Shown here one piece after another: positions 17,552-26,103 of a stretch of 64,000 nucleotides of DNA. Under the pieces are notes generated by a model. It did no database searches. It saw only the letters and a program-made list of their open reading frames with translations, and was not told where the DNA came from. Every line of letters begins with the position of its first letter. The stretch's first letter is position 1. The position numbers and the translations under genes are program-made. This DNA is from Alicyclobacillus pomorum DSM 14955 (lineage in GTDB: Bacteria > Bacillota > Bacilli > Alicyclobacillales > Alicyclobacillaceae), in assembly GCF_000472905.1 (NCBI RefSeq), contig NZ_AXAR01000007.1, positions 124,001 through 188,000 on the forward strand, read 5' to 3'.

Positions 17552-18787
17552 ATGGTGCACGAAAGTTGGCGAAGAAATCTCTTCATCCTGTGGTGTGGCG
17601 TACTCATCACTTCATCCAGTTTCTCCATGGTCATTCCGTTCCTCCCGCTGTTTCTCCTGAAAATTGGTGTCCACCAACACGTTGAACTCTGGTCCGGCCT
17701 TCTGTTCAGCGTGGCGTTTTTATTTAGTGCCATGATGTCGCCGTATTGGGGATCGCTCGCGGACAAGTACGGGCGCAAACCGATGATTTTACGGTCCGGA
17801 TTTGTCCTTTGTCTGGTATACCTGCTCGATGCGTTCGTCACAAACCCGTACCAACTCCTGTTCCTGCGGGCCTTGCAAGGTCTCCTGTCCGGGTATATCC
17901 CGAGCGCCATCGCGCTGGTCGCGACGAATACGCCGGAGGACAAGGTCGGGTATGCGTTGGCGATGATTTCCACATCCACATCGACAGGGAGCATCGTGGG
18001 TCCCTTGCTCGGTGGAGGGCTTGCGCGCCTGTTCAACTATCGGGTGGCATTTGGCAGCGCTGGTGCCATCATGCTGATTGCCACCACCCTCGTCTGGCTA
18101 TGGGTGCGGGAAGACCGGTTCGTTCCCGCAAAGACGCGGAGTTCCGTGCTGGACGCATGGAAGATTGCAGGCTCCAACAAGCCGCTGCTGATTACGTTGG
18201 TCATCACGTGGTTGACCTCAATTTCCGTGATGACCATCGAGCCCGTGTTGCCGCTGTACATTGCGCAAATCGGGGGATCGCTCAATAATGCCAGTTTGCT
18301 CGCTGGGATCACCTTTTCCATCGCTGGCGTGGCGAGCGTTTTGTTTGCCGCGCGGTGGGGCAAATTTGCGGATAAAATTGGCTTTCGTACGGTGCTGTTG
18401 ATTGGCCTCGTGGGCGGAGGTCTAGGTAACCTGGCGCAGATTCCCTTTCATGAGATCTGGGGGTTCTCCGTCGTTCGCTTCGTCTACGGAGCGTTCTTTT
18501 GCGCCGTTTTCCCGGCACTCAACGGGATGGTGGTCCAACACACAGACCCAGAGTTCCGTGGACGTGCGTTCGGGTTGAATCAGACAGCCAACCAGGTAGG
18601 AACCTTGCTCGGTCCCCTGATGGGCGGATTCCTAGGTGGGACCTGCGGTGTGCACAGCGTGTTCCTGTTGACTGGAGCCTTGTTATTGGTCACGGCTGGC
18701 GTGACGTACATCGGTCAACGGTTGGGTCCAAACCGAAGCCGTGTTGCTGGTTGCGAAACACCCAAGTCGCCCCATTCGTTGCCGTGA
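17552..18787 (+). CDS. MFS drug efflux transporter (DHA1 type)
   Basis: 411-residue, 12-helix major facilitator. Visible motifs: MMSPYWGSLADKYGRKPMIL in loop 2-3, a repeat of it in the second half (WGKFADKIGFRTVLLIGL), and GPLLGGGLARL, the antiporter motif C region of helix 5 (TGSIVGPLLGG). This pattern is that of the Tet/Bmr multidrug branch. ATG 17552 is preferred because GAGGGGG lies six bases before it; an upstream extension of 34 codons has no membrane start and no site. A possible -10 TACAAT is at 17516. It converges with the DUF309 gene, leaving only 11 bases between stops. Confidence 0.88.
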   Translation: MVHESWRRNLFILWCGVLITSSSFSMVIPFLPLFLLKIGVHQHVELWSGLLFSVAFLFSAMMSPYWGSLADKYGRKPMILRSGFVLCLVYLLDAFVTNPYQLLFLRALQGLLSGYIPSAIALVATNTPEDKVGYALAMISTSTSTGSIVGPLLGGGLARLFNYRVAFGSAGAIMLIATTLVWLWVREDRFVPAKTRSSVLDAWKIAGSNKPLLITLVITWLTSISVMTIEPVLPLYIAQIGGSLNNASLLAGITFSIAGVASVLFAARWGKFADKIGFRTVLLIGLVGGGLGNLAQIPFHEIWGFSVVRFVYGAFFCAVFPALNGMVVQHTDPEFRGRAFGLNQTANQVGTLLGPLMGGFLGGTCGVHSVFLLTGALLLVTAGVTYIGQRLGPNRSRVAGCETPKSPHSLP

Positions 18788-18798
18788 CGTGGTGAGCT

Positions 18799-19227
18799 CT
18801 AATTCTCTTCGAGAGGAACAGGGTGCCACGTCGGCAGCGCTTGTTCCAGGTCTTTTTGGACGATGCGGATTTTGACCGTTGGCAAGTGAAGTTTTTCGAT
18901 GTCTTTTGACGACACCACTTTGCTGTACCACTCGCTTGGAACCAGTGCAAAAACGGCGTCGATGTCATCCGTTAACTGCTGCAGATCTATGTTCTGGTAA
19001 ACGGGACAGGCGTCTGCCATGTATCGCCTGGCCCTCTGCCACATCTTCCACCCGCCTTTGACGTTTCCGTTGCGCAGGTGGTACAAGCAGACGGCCGCCT
19101 GGATGAGGCCTTTCAGCACCACGGGGCGTCCGGTTTCCAGCCATAAGTGTTCTCCATATTCATGACATTCGTAGTAGTCTTGCTCTATGTTGAAGTAGTA
19201 CAGGTAAGAGATCAGGCGCGCGTCCAT
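18799..19227 (-). CDS. DUF309 family protein
   Basis: 142-residue helical protein. The segment YYFNIEQDYYECHEYGEHLW followed by KGLIQAAVCLYHLRNGN is the DUF309 signature (HE-x-E-W type helix and a QaAval-h-h-GN helix). The C-terminal 45 residues are less conserved. The function of the family is unknown. It stands alone between convergent MFS and divergent hypothetical genes, with a weak ribosome site (GAGGCGG). Confidence 0.75.
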   Translation of the reverse strand: MDARLISYLYYFNIEQDYYECHEYGEHLWLETGRPVVLKGLIQAAVCLYHLRNGNVKGGWKMWQRARRYMADACPVYQNIDLQQLTDDIDAVFALVPSEWYSKVVSSKDIEKLHLPTVKIRIVQKDLEQALPTWHPVPLEEN

Positions 19228-19375
19228 TTGTCAACCGCCTCACGGAATTGGAAGATGGCTGGGTGAGGAGGCACGGATAGCCCAATCCACTCCAGCCCAC
19301 ATCTACATCATATCATGGGGGGCAGAGAGACGTGGCATAATGGATTTGGTCCTTGCAATGGGAGGGATGTATTTA

Positions 19376-19663
19376 GTGGGAGAATGGACATGGTTGTTCA
19401 CAAGGTTTCCTCTCGCCGACATCGAGTTAATGAGTCCACCGATTGAACCCCAGGTGGCCAATGTGCTGGTGAGAACCTTCCGTGCTGTGCCAGGGATGGC
19501 ACAGACCTACGAGGTACGAGTGGCTCCGCACAACGTCGCTCCATTTCGGGCGGGCCCCTGGATCAAACGGTTCTCAGAAGCGGAGTTGGAGTCACCCGGA
19601 GATGCCGTCGCTCAGTTTCGGACCGAGATCTGGGAAGGCGTCAGGCAGGTTCGCCACAAATAG
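19376..19663 (+). CDS. Hypothetical protein
   Basis: About 95 residues, not recognised. It has a Trp-rich start (GEWTWLFTRFP) and a mixed charged body with no membrane segment or metal motif. The GTG at 19376 is chosen because GGGAGGG ends nine bases before it; an ATG at 19340 has no site at normal distance. If the GTG is right, CATAAT at 19336-19341 could be its -10 box. Coding is supported mainly by the ribosome site and by an intact frame between two known genes. Confidence 0.5.
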   Translation: MGEWTWLFTRFPLADIELMSPPIEPQVANVLVRTFRAVPGMAQTYEVRVAPHNVAPFRAGPWIKRFSEAELESPGDAVAQFRTEIWEGVRQVRHK

Positions 19664-19751
19664 ACCAGCTGTCCGTAAAACGTATGCTGATGTCGGGGTT
19701 CGTCGTGATTTTGCAACGGATTGATCACAATTAGGTCAAAAAACGATAAAA

Positions 19752-19796
19752 AGTATGTCAAAATAGGTACACAGAACGTATATAGTATGTCATAAT
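19752..19796 (+). promoter_or_regulatory. Two direct repeats upstream of pckA resembling CcpN operators
   Basis: AGTATGTCAAAAT (19752-19764) and AGTATGTCATAAT (19784-19796) start 32 bases apart, about three helical turns. The second contains TATGTCATAAT, which matches 10 of 11 positions of the CcpN consensus TRTGHYATAYW as I remember it; the first matches 9. The second repeat overlaps the likely -10 region of pckA. Confidence 0.5.
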
Positions 19797-19830
19797 GGAT
19801 TTCGTAAGAAATACGTGAGGAGTGAAGCTC

Positions 19831-21318
19831 GTGACGTCGAACCCATGGCAGCGCCTGACGCCTGTAGAACTGATTGAGGTTGCAATACAAAGGAAGGAAG
19901 GAGTCCTACTTGCCAACGGTGCGTTCTGTGCACACACAGGCAAGTTCACCGGAAGGTCTCCGAAGGACAAGTACTTCGTCGCTTATCCGGGATGCTCCCT
20001 GCCGAGGGAACAACATCAATGGCTGAGCGAGTCACAGTTTGAAAACCTGTTTCGGAAAGTGGTAAACCACCTCAAAACGACAGGCGGCTATGTGTTTGAT
20101 GGAGCTGTCAATCAGCATCCTCGCTATAAAGTGCCTGTTCGCTTTTACACAGAGTACGCATGGCACAACTTGTTCGTGCAGCGACTGTTTATGTCGGGGT
20201 CGGAACATGTGGAACCCCGTTACGCAGTGTACAGTGCACCGACGTTGAAGGCCAATCCAGACACCGATGGTACGCGAAGTGAGACGTTCATCGTCTTGCA
20301 CCCAGAGCGGGGCATTGTGCTCGTCGGTGGTACGGAATACGCCGGAGAACTGAAGAAGTCCATCTTTACGTTGATGCACCACCATCTCGCCGAACAGAAT
20401 GTGATGCCGATGCACTGCTCGGCTTCTCTTGGCGAACGTGGGGATGTCGCCCTGTTCTTCGGACTGTCCGGCACGGGGAAAACCACACTGTCGGCAGATC
20501 CGAAGCGAAAATTGATTGGCGACGACGAACACGGCTGGGGTGAAGACGGCGTCTTCAATATGGAGAACGGATGCTACGCGAAGTGCATCAACTTGTCCAA
20601 GGAGAAGGAACCGGATATTTACAACGCCATTCAGTTTGGCGCGGTGTTGGAAAACGTGGTCTACGACGAACGTCGTGAACCGTTGTACGACGACAAGAGT
20701 CTGACGGAAAACACGCGCGCCGCTTATCCGCTGTCATTCATCCGCAACCGTGAACCGGCAGCGCGCGGTGGTCATCCGAACGTCATCGTGTTCCTCTCTG
20801 CTGACGCATCCGGGGTATTGCCTGCAGTGGCGAAGTTGACGCCAGAAGACGCGAAAAAGCACTATCTGCTCGGATACACCAGCAAACTGGCCGGCACGGA
20901 ACGCGGGGTTGTCAATCCGGAGCCTACGTTCTCGGCTTGCTTCGGACAGCCCTTTTTGACGGACCACCCGGTTCGGTACGCTGATATGTTGATGGAACGC
21001 GTGAGACAGCACGATGTATCGGTCTACCTGCTCTCTACAGGTTGGGTTGGCGGCGGCTACGGCAACACAGACAGAATGCCGCTCCGTCTGACGAGAGAAT
21101 TGGTGAACATGGTAATTCGCGGCGAGTTGGACGCGTTGGAGACGCGTCGCGACGACGACCTGTTCTTAAACGTGCCACTCCACGTCCCAGGTATTCCGGA
21201 ACAATATTTGCGTCCGGAACTGGGCTTCCACGACCCTGTGGAGTATCAGACGCGTCGTCAGGAACTTGTGTCGTCTTTCCAGAAGGTGTTGAATCGATTT
21301 CAAGAATTGACGGTGTGA
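19831..21318 (+). CDS. pckA: Phosphoenolpyruvate carboxykinase (ATP)
   Basis: Gluconeogenic enzyme converting oxaloacetate and ATP to phosphoenolpyruvate. Signatures in order: TGRSPKDKYFV (substrate), HCSASLGERGDVALFFGLSGTGKTTLS (P-loop kinase-1a), IGDDEHGW (kinase-2 with metal Asp) and the adenine-binding FSACFGQPF region. GTG 19831 follows GTGAGGAG by eight bases; a GTG nine bases earlier overlaps that site. 495 residues, about 30 shorter at the N-terminus than B. subtilis PckA. Monocistronic with a strong terminator. Regulation probably by glucose through the repeats upstream. Confidence 0.95.
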   Translation: MTSNPWQRLTPVELIEVAIQRKEGVLLANGAFCAHTGKFTGRSPKDKYFVAYPGCSLPREQHQWLSESQFENLFRKVVNHLKTTGGYVFDGAVNQHPRYKVPVRFYTEYAWHNLFVQRLFMSGSEHVEPRYAVYSAPTLKANPDTDGTRSETFIVLHPERGIVLVGGTEYAGELKKSIFTLMHHHLAEQNVMPMHCSASLGERGDVALFFGLSGTGKTTLSADPKRKLIGDDEHGWGEDGVFNMENGCYAKCINLSKEKEPDIYNAIQFGAVLENVVYDERREPLYDDKSLTENTRAAYPLSFIRNREPAARGGHPNVIVFLSADASGVLPAVAKLTPEDAKKHYLLGYTSKLAGTERGVVNPEPTFSACFGQPFLTDHPVRYADMLMERVRQHDVSVYLLSTGWVGGGYGNTDRMPLRLTRELVNMVIRGELDALETRRDDDLFLNVPLHVPGIPEQYLRPELGFHDPVEYQTRRQELVSSFQKVLNRFQELTV

Positions 21319-21392
21319 AGCACTTTTCCAATAGGTGCAAGGTTCGTCTAACCGAACGGAATCATGACGCACAATGATATACGGTGTTACAG

Positions 21393-21444
21393 GACTTCGC
21401 GATATGGGACAGGGTACTTGCCCGTCCCTCGCGAAGTCTTTTTT
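21393..21444 (+). terminator. Long rho-independent terminator after pckA
   Basis: GACTTCGCGA (21393-21402) pairs with TCGCGAAGTC (21429-21438); inside it GGGAC/GTCCC and GGG/CCC add a second stem. A run of six T follows. Confidence 0.85.
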
Positions 21445-21577
21445 ATGTCGCACGTCTACTGGCCGTCCGGTGGCTGTTGACACGTATGTTCAGGTTGGAT
21501 GGCTGCCCGTCGATGGATGTGAAGTGTACGTGGCGATTTCCCCTTTACAAACCAATCGGTGTCCATGTATTGTCTGT

Positions 21578-21600
21578 GTGTACTAGGTGAACTGGTACAC
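21578..21600. promoter_or_regulatory. YtrA-type operator before the gntR gene
   Basis: GTGTACTA (21578-21585) and TGGTACAC (21593-21600) form an 8-base inverted repeat with one mismatch around a 7-base spacer. GTGTACTA-type palindromes are typical of YtrA-family GntR repressors. It lies 48 bases before the regulator start. TTTACA at 21544 and TGTATT at 21566 could be the promoter, which would place the operator just downstream of the start. Confidence 0.55.
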
Positions 21601-21647
21601 TAGTACAAGTAGGATACATCCGAAAGAGAGACGGGTAGGTGCTGCAC

Positions 21648-22043
21648 GTGTGGCTGCATATAGACCCTCGCTCTTCCGTTCCGATGTACCAACAAGTCGT
21701 CGAAGGAGTGAAGGAAGCGGTGGCGCGAGGTGTCCTGAATCCGGGAGATAAATTGCCTTCGGTGCGAGAGTTGGCGATGGAGCTGACGATAAACCACAAC
21801 ACTGTGGCAAAGGCGTACCAAGAGTTGGAGCGCGAGCACGTCATTGAAGTCATCCGCGGCCGAGGAACATTTATCGCCACTGAACCAGACATTCCAGATT
21901 TGTCGGTGCGAGTTCGCGAACTGAAGGAGGAGATGGTCCGGTGGATTGTCGAAGCTCATCACTTGCACTTGAGTGATGAGGAGTTAGTGGAGTTGTTTCA
22001 AACGGTGCTTCGCGAGTGGCGCGAAGGGAGGGAAACATTGTGA
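21648..22043 (+). CDS. GntR regulator, YtrA subfamily
   Basis: 131-residue short GntR protein: winged helix only (VPMYQQVVEGVKEAVARG, LPSVRELAMELTINHNTVAK, RGRGTFIA) with a short helical tail and no effector domain, the hallmark of YtrA/YhcF regulators that control ABC transporter operons next to them. The GTG at 21648 has a GGGTAGG site; an in-frame GTG nine bases earlier overlaps it. The stop overlaps the start of a truncated ABC ATPase gene (GTGA). The regulator itself looks intact. Confidence 0.85.
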   Translation: MWLHIDPRSSVPMYQQVVEGVKEAVARGVLNPGDKLPSVRELAMELTINHNTVAKAYQELEREHVIEVIRGRGTFIATEPDIPDLSVRVRELKEEMVRWIVEAHHLHLSDEELVELFQTVLREWREGRETL

Positions 22044-22130
22044 CCAACGCCATCGAGACGGCGAGTGTGAGGAAGGTGTTTGACGGGAAATTGGCTGTGG
22101 ATGGTGTCACGGTCTGTTGCTTGGAACGCT
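22040..22130 (+). pseudogene. Remnant of ABC transporter ATPase gene (5' end only)
   Basis: GTG 22040 overlaps the gntR stop and has a strong GGGAGGG site. The first codons read VTNAIETASVRKVFDGKLAVDGVT, which is exactly how ABC ATPases begin (recognition of the A-loop aromatic and the AVDGV strand). After that the similarity stops: no Walker A or any later motif follows, and the frame runs into unrelated sequence. The right-hand boundary is an estimate (between about 22110 and 22170), taken as the junction of a deletion. Confidence 0.7.
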
Positions 22131-22268
22131 GGTCTCGGCAGGTTTTCACAGGAGTCAAACGGCTCAACGACGGCATTTCTCACTACATACGTCCTCTCGA
22201 CGGCCGTTTGCTGGTTTGTCATCCGATGGCTGATCCGACTGTACCGGAAAAAATTCTTGGAGGCGTGA
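22131..22268 (+). pseudogene. Remnant of ABC permease gene (3' end only)
   Basis: In the next frame to the ATPase remnant, codons encode a hydrophobic helix ending in positive charge (FLTTYVLSTAVCWFVIRW, then LIRLYRKKFLEA) and stop at 22266-22268. This is a typical last helix of an ABC-2 type permease. A GGAGG site and an ATG overlapping the stop (TGATG) show that the original stop-start junction with the following gene has survived. No start of its own is left. Confidence 0.6.
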
Positions 22269-22678
22269 TGCATGTCTGTACCATGCTCGTTGCCCATTAC
22301 GACCACGCCGCCGTCATGGCACAGGGGCAGTTCCTGTTCACGGGGTTCTTCTACACAGCGCTTGCCATGATGGTGGTGGCAACCATCGCAATGCTGTGCT
22401 CCACAATATTCAAATCGGCCATGGTGAGTACGGCGGCCGCAATGGGTTCCGTCATTGTAGGTTTTATCGTCGTGCAGATGGCCAGACATGAATCGTGGGT
22501 CAATTGGCTCTTCCCGACGCACCTCAACCTGATGGGGAACTGGTCCGGAGATCTCTCTCAACAGCTCGAACAGCACGTTGGACTGGCCAGCGTCGTCGTC
22601 GTTCTCCTCGCGTGGGCGATCGTATCGTTGGTCGTTTCTCTCGTTCAGTTCACCAGGCGCGACGTGCTCAATGCGTAA
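22268..22678 (+). pseudogene. Second ABC permease, truncated
   Basis: From the ATG at 22268, behind GGAGG, 136 residues are open. The first dozen are a plausible start (MHVCTMLVAHYDHAAVMAQGQ), then come three to four hydrophobic helices (FLFTGFFYTALAMMVVATIAML, VSTAAAMGSVIVGFIVVQMA, ASVVVVLLAWAIVSLVVSLV) and the end FTRRDVLNA, a usual ABC-2 permease C-terminus. Full permeases of this type have about 250 or more residues and six helices, so the N-terminal half is missing, probably by an internal deletion. The frame also continues upstream into the ATPase remnant, giving a 212-codon chimera. Confidence 0.65.
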
Positions 22679-22725
22679 TCAAGGGAGTGGAGGCGTAGTA
22701 CCGCGTCCATCCGATACGGGAATAC

Positions 22726-22760
22726 ACCGCCACGAGTGCATTGTGTGGCGGTTCTATTTT
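22726..22760 (+). terminator. Terminator of the decayed ABC operon
   Basis: Perfect 8-base stem ACCGCCAC/GTGGCGGT (22726-22733, 22745-22752) followed by TCTATTTT. Confidence 0.7.
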
Positions 22761-22775
22761 CGCGACACGGCAGAC

Positions 22776-23723
22776 CTAGTACCCTTTCTTTAAGTTCACA
22801 GCCGTCGGCAACGGCTTGCCTTCGCGGTACGCCCGGTAGTTCTCCAGGATGATGGGAATGAGCCGCTTATCGTGATGCGGTGTCCATCCTCCGTTGTGCG
22901 GCGAAATCAACACATTGTTCATGGTCCACAACGGACTGTCGGCAGGGAGCGGCTCCTCATGGAACACATCGAGCGCCGCACCTGCGATGGTTCGGGATTG
23001 CAATGCGGCGATTAAAGCCTTCTCATCGACCACGTCGCCGCGGGCAAAGTTCAGGAACACGGCTGTCGACTTCATGGACCGAAATGCCGCCGCGTCAAAC
23101 AAATGGTACGTCTCCGCCGTCAAAGGTGTCAGGGCCATCACGAAATCACTGACCTCGAGTACCTGATGCAGTTCTGAGAATTCGACCACTTCGTCGTGGT
23201 TCGGCAGTGGCAATGGCGTTCTTTTGACGCCAATGACTCGCATGTCGAACGCCTTTGCTTTGCGCGCGACCTCCAGCCCGATGGTGCCGGACCCAACAAT
23301 ACACAGCGTCTGGTCGGTTAACTCTGTCAAGGGATACTCGCGTTCCCAGCGGTGTTCCCTCTGGTTGAGCAGGTTGATGTGCAGCCCGCGCGTAAAGGAA
23401 ATCATCATGCCAAGCGCTTGCTCAGCAATCGACTTGGCGTGAATTCCGCGTGAGTTCGACAAGAGGATCCCGCGCTGTTCAAGCAGTCGAAAAGGAACCT
23501 TGTCGACGCCCGCGGAAACGGAATGGTACCAGCGAGCGTTGGCGCAGTGGTCGACAAGGTCTTCCGAGATTTCGGACCCTGGGCAGACGATGATTTCAGC
23601 CTCTCTTAAAGCAGCTGCCCACTGGCCGTCCACGCGCAATGGACCTGCAATCACTTCCTCGTCGACAGCGTTCATGAATGTCTTCAGATCTTGTGCTTGC
23701 ATGCGATGAGCAAAGTAGATCAA
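22776..23723 (-). CDS. D-2-hydroxyacid dehydrogenase (NAD(P))
   Basis: 315-residue member of the D-isomer 2-hydroxyacid dehydrogenase family. The Rossmann domain shows VGSGTIGLEVARKAKAF, with the variant GSGTIG for GxGxxG. Catalytic residues can be placed: Arg in NFARGDVVDE, Glu in DVFHEEPLP and His in ISPHNGGW. The start is TTG 23723, nine bases after a strong GGAAGGAGG; a longer frame has no site. The substrate (phosphoglycerate, glyoxylate, other 2-oxoacids) cannot be fixed. It lies 46 bases after moeA on the same strand and may be cotranscribed. Confidence 0.88.
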   Translation of the reverse strand: MIYFAHRMQAQDLKTFMNAVDEEVIAGPLRVDGQWAAALREAEIIVCPGSEISEDLVDHCANARWYHSVSAGVDKVPFRLLEQRGILLSNSRGIHAKSIAEQALGMMISFTRGLHINLLNQREHRWEREYPLTELTDQTLCIVGSGTIGLEVARKAKAFDMRVIGVKRTPLPLPNHDEVVEFSELHQVLEVSDFVMALTPLTAETYHLFDAAAFRSMKSTAVFLNFARGDVVDEKALIAALQSRTIAGAALDVFHEEPLPADSPLWTMNNVLISPHNGGWTPHHDKRLIPIILENYRAYREGKPLPTAVNLKKGY

Positions 23724-23769
23724 CCCTTCGTGCCTCCTTCCTGAGTCTAGGTGGGACGCTATGTGTTGT

Positions 23770-24975
23770 TCAAGCACGTAGCCAACGCAGGGGCACCACA
23801 GTGCCTGGCAATGCATCGCTTTCGTCCATGCGAATCAAACAGTTCGCGGAGGCTAGGCTAGAGAGGACGCCTGGAGATTGCGAGACACCCGGATGTACGC
23901 GAACTTGTCCGTCCTCGATTGCGGCAGTCGCGCGCAGAATCCGCACATGCTTGATGGGTTTCAGGTGCAGTTCTTCTTCTAGAATGCCGGAGGCTGGAAA
24001 TACCTGAGGGTCACGTCCGAAACATCCATCGAAATAAGCGCGAACCAACGTTTCAAACTGCACGGTGCACGCGGCCGGATTGCCCGACAAGCCGAAGACA
24101 ACCGTGTCGCCCAGTGTCGCTGCAACAAATGGCGATCCCGGGCGCATCCACACTTTCTCGATATGCAGTTGGGCGCCGAGCTGCCTGAGGGCTTCTGGCA
24201 CGAAGTCGCAGTCACCCGCGGAGACACCTCCGGTGGTGATGACGCAGTTCACTTGATTCACGTATCTCTCCAGCGCCTGTCCGATGAGCCGCGGATTGTC
24301 GGTAACGTATTCGATTTGGAGTACGGTTCCACCGAGAGCCGCGACGCCGCCAGCAACGAGCAGGTCGTCACATCCGTAGATCTGACCGGCGCGTAGGGAG
24401 CGCGACGGGTCGTGGCAGAGCTCTGAACCGGTGACGAGAATGGCGACGGTCGGCTTCTGAAACACCGAGGCGTAAGAGATGCCGCACGTCTTGAGCAAGG
24501 CGGCGTGCGCAGAGGTCAAGCGCGTTCCGCGTTCGACCACGACTTGTCCTTGCTGACAGTCCTGCCCCGCGGGTTGGATGGATTCTCCTGGCGCAACCGG
24601 ATGAAGCACGACGACTGTGCCGGGGGTCGGCTGGTCGCACCACTCGAACCTCGCCACAGCGTCGGCGCCCGCTGGCACTGGGGCGCCAGTCATAATGCGT
24701 AGGGCCTGACCAGGTTGCAGTGAATCGGGGTAGCGTTGGCCTGCTGGCAAAGTACCAATGACCTTCAATTCACGGGAAGGTACCGCGTCATTCGAGCGGA
24801 TGGCGAAACCATCCATCATCGCGCGGTCAAACGGTGGGACGTCGACAGCAGCGAAGGCATCTTGCGCCATCACTCTATCCACAGCGCCATCCACCGGAAC
24901 TTGTTGAACATCGAGCGGGCTGGCGAGGGTGTGTACCTTTGCCACCGCTTCGTCAAATGGCCAGAACCGGCTCAT
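23770..24975 (-). CDS. moeA: Molybdopterin molybdenumtransferase
   Basis: Inserts molybdenum into adenylylated molybdopterin. MoeA signatures are present: VPPFDRAMMDGFAIR, ATGAPVP-type segment (RIMTGAPVPAGADAV), ILVTGSELC, DDLLVAGGVAALGG and ITTGGVSAGDCDFV plus VFGLSGNPAACTVQFE. ATG 24975 follows GAGGAG by 11 bases; 401 residues, normal. No other cofactor genes (moaABC, mogA, modABC) are in the window, so it is separated from the rest of the pathway here. Confidence 0.92.
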   Translation of the reverse strand: MSRFWPFDEAVAKVHTLASPLDVQQVPVDGAVDRVMAQDAFAAVDVPPFDRAMMDGFAIRSNDAVPSRELKVIGTLPAGQRYPDSLQPGQALRIMTGAPVPAGADAVARFEWCDQPTPGTVVVLHPVAPGESIQPAGQDCQQGQVVVERGTRLTSAHAALLKTCGISYASVFQKPTVAILVTGSELCHDPSRSLRAGQIYGCDDLLVAGGVAALGGTVLQIEYVTDNPRLIGQALERYVNQVNCVITTGGVSAGDCDFVPEALRQLGAQLHIEKVWMRPGSPFVAATLGDTVVFGLSGNPAACTVQFETLVRAYFDGCFGRDPQVFPASGILEEELHLKPIKHVRILRATAAIEDGQVRVHPGVSQSPGVLSSLASANCLIRMDESDALPGTVVPLRWLRA

Positions 24976-25055
24976 CGTTGGCACGTCTCCTCGACTTGAC
25001 GTCAAAAAGGGAGAACCGCTGCGCGTTCCTCCCTCTCCACAGCAATGCATGACGT

Positions 25056-26021
25056 TTACTTCGTGTTGCCGTTCAATACGTCCTCAATCGCCGCTAGTGT
25101 CTCGTCGTCCAGACGGACGCCGGACGCTTTGACGTTTTCAACGACCTGTTCCGGACGGCTGGCTCCAATGAGTGCGCTGCTGATACTGGGCAAGCGCAGT
25201 ACCCAGGCTAGTGCCAACTGGGACAACGTGAGGTCGAGGTTCTTCGCAATGTTGGCGAGCGCGTCGACCTTATCTAGGAAGTCGTCTTGCAAAAAGCGCT
25301 CGACAAAGCGACTCACCTTGGGCGTTGCGGCACGAGAACCCTCCGGCGCTGGTTGGCCTTTCTTGTATTTTCCTGTCAAGACACCCTGTGCGAGCGGCGA
25401 AAATACAACCTGACCAATCCCCGCGGCATCGCAAATCGGGATGACGGCATTTTCAATGTAGCGGTTGAACATGTTGTACACCGGCTGGCTGGCTGCCAAC
25501 TTGCGCAACCCGAGTTGCTTTTGCAGTTGTACCGCTTCGGCAATTTTTTCCGCTGGCCACTCGCTGATTCCGCCATAGAGGATTTTGCCCTGTGCAATGA
25601 GGTCGTCGATAGCGCGCAAGGTTTCTTCCAGGTCTGTGTCGGGATCAAAGCGGTGGCAGTAGAAAATGTCTATGTAATCCACGCCGAGAGACGAGAGACT
25701 CTTCTCCACTTCCTGGACAATGTGTTTGCGACTGAGGCCGCGGTCATTTGGACCGTCACCGACAGGCCAAAATGCTTTCGTGGTGACGACGTAACTTTCC
25801 CGCGGATATGCGGCCAACGCTTCCCCGAGTACTCGTTCCGCCGCGTGCGGCTCTGCACCATAGACATTCGCGCAGTCAAAATGGTTGACGCCAAGGTCGT
25901 ACGCCTGTTTGATACAAGCAACGGCCTGTTCGCGTTCGGTCACGGTGCCGTATGTGAGCCAACTGCCCAGTGCGATTTCCGAGACTTTCAAACCACTTTT
26001 GCCCAATCTGCGATATTCCAT
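25056..26021 (-). CDS. Aldo/keto reductase
   Basis: 321-residue NADPH-dependent oxidoreductase of the aldo/keto reductase fold, close to the K+ channel beta subunit/YghZ group. It starts MEYRRLGKSGLKVSEIALGSWLTYG; catalytic residues can be placed as Asp and Tyr in HFDCANVYG, Lys in VTTKAFW and His in FYCHRFDPD. QPVYNMFNR and FSPLAQGVLTGKYK are further family motifs. ATG 26021 stands nine bases after GGAGGTG. Physiological substrate unknown. Confidence 0.9.
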   Translation of the reverse strand: MEYRRLGKSGLKVSEIALGSWLTYGTVTEREQAVACIKQAYDLGVNHFDCANVYGAEPHAAERVLGEALAAYPRESYVVTTKAFWPVGDGPNDRGLSRKHIVQEVEKSLSSLGVDYIDIFYCHRFDPDTDLEETLRAIDDLIAQGKILYGGISEWPAEKIAEAVQLQKQLGLRKLAASQPVYNMFNRYIENAVIPICDAAGIGQVVFSPLAQGVLTGKYKKGQPAPEGSRAATPKVSRFVERFLQDDFLDKVDALANIAKNLDLTLSQLALAWVLRLPSISSALIGASRPEQVVENVKASGVRLDDETLAAIEDVLNGNTK

Positions 26022-26103
26022 TCGCCGGGTCACCTCCACGTCCATTGTAGGGGTTTCGGCGGATTTGTTGCAAATACTTTCTAGCGGAACCAATTGCACG
26101 GTT

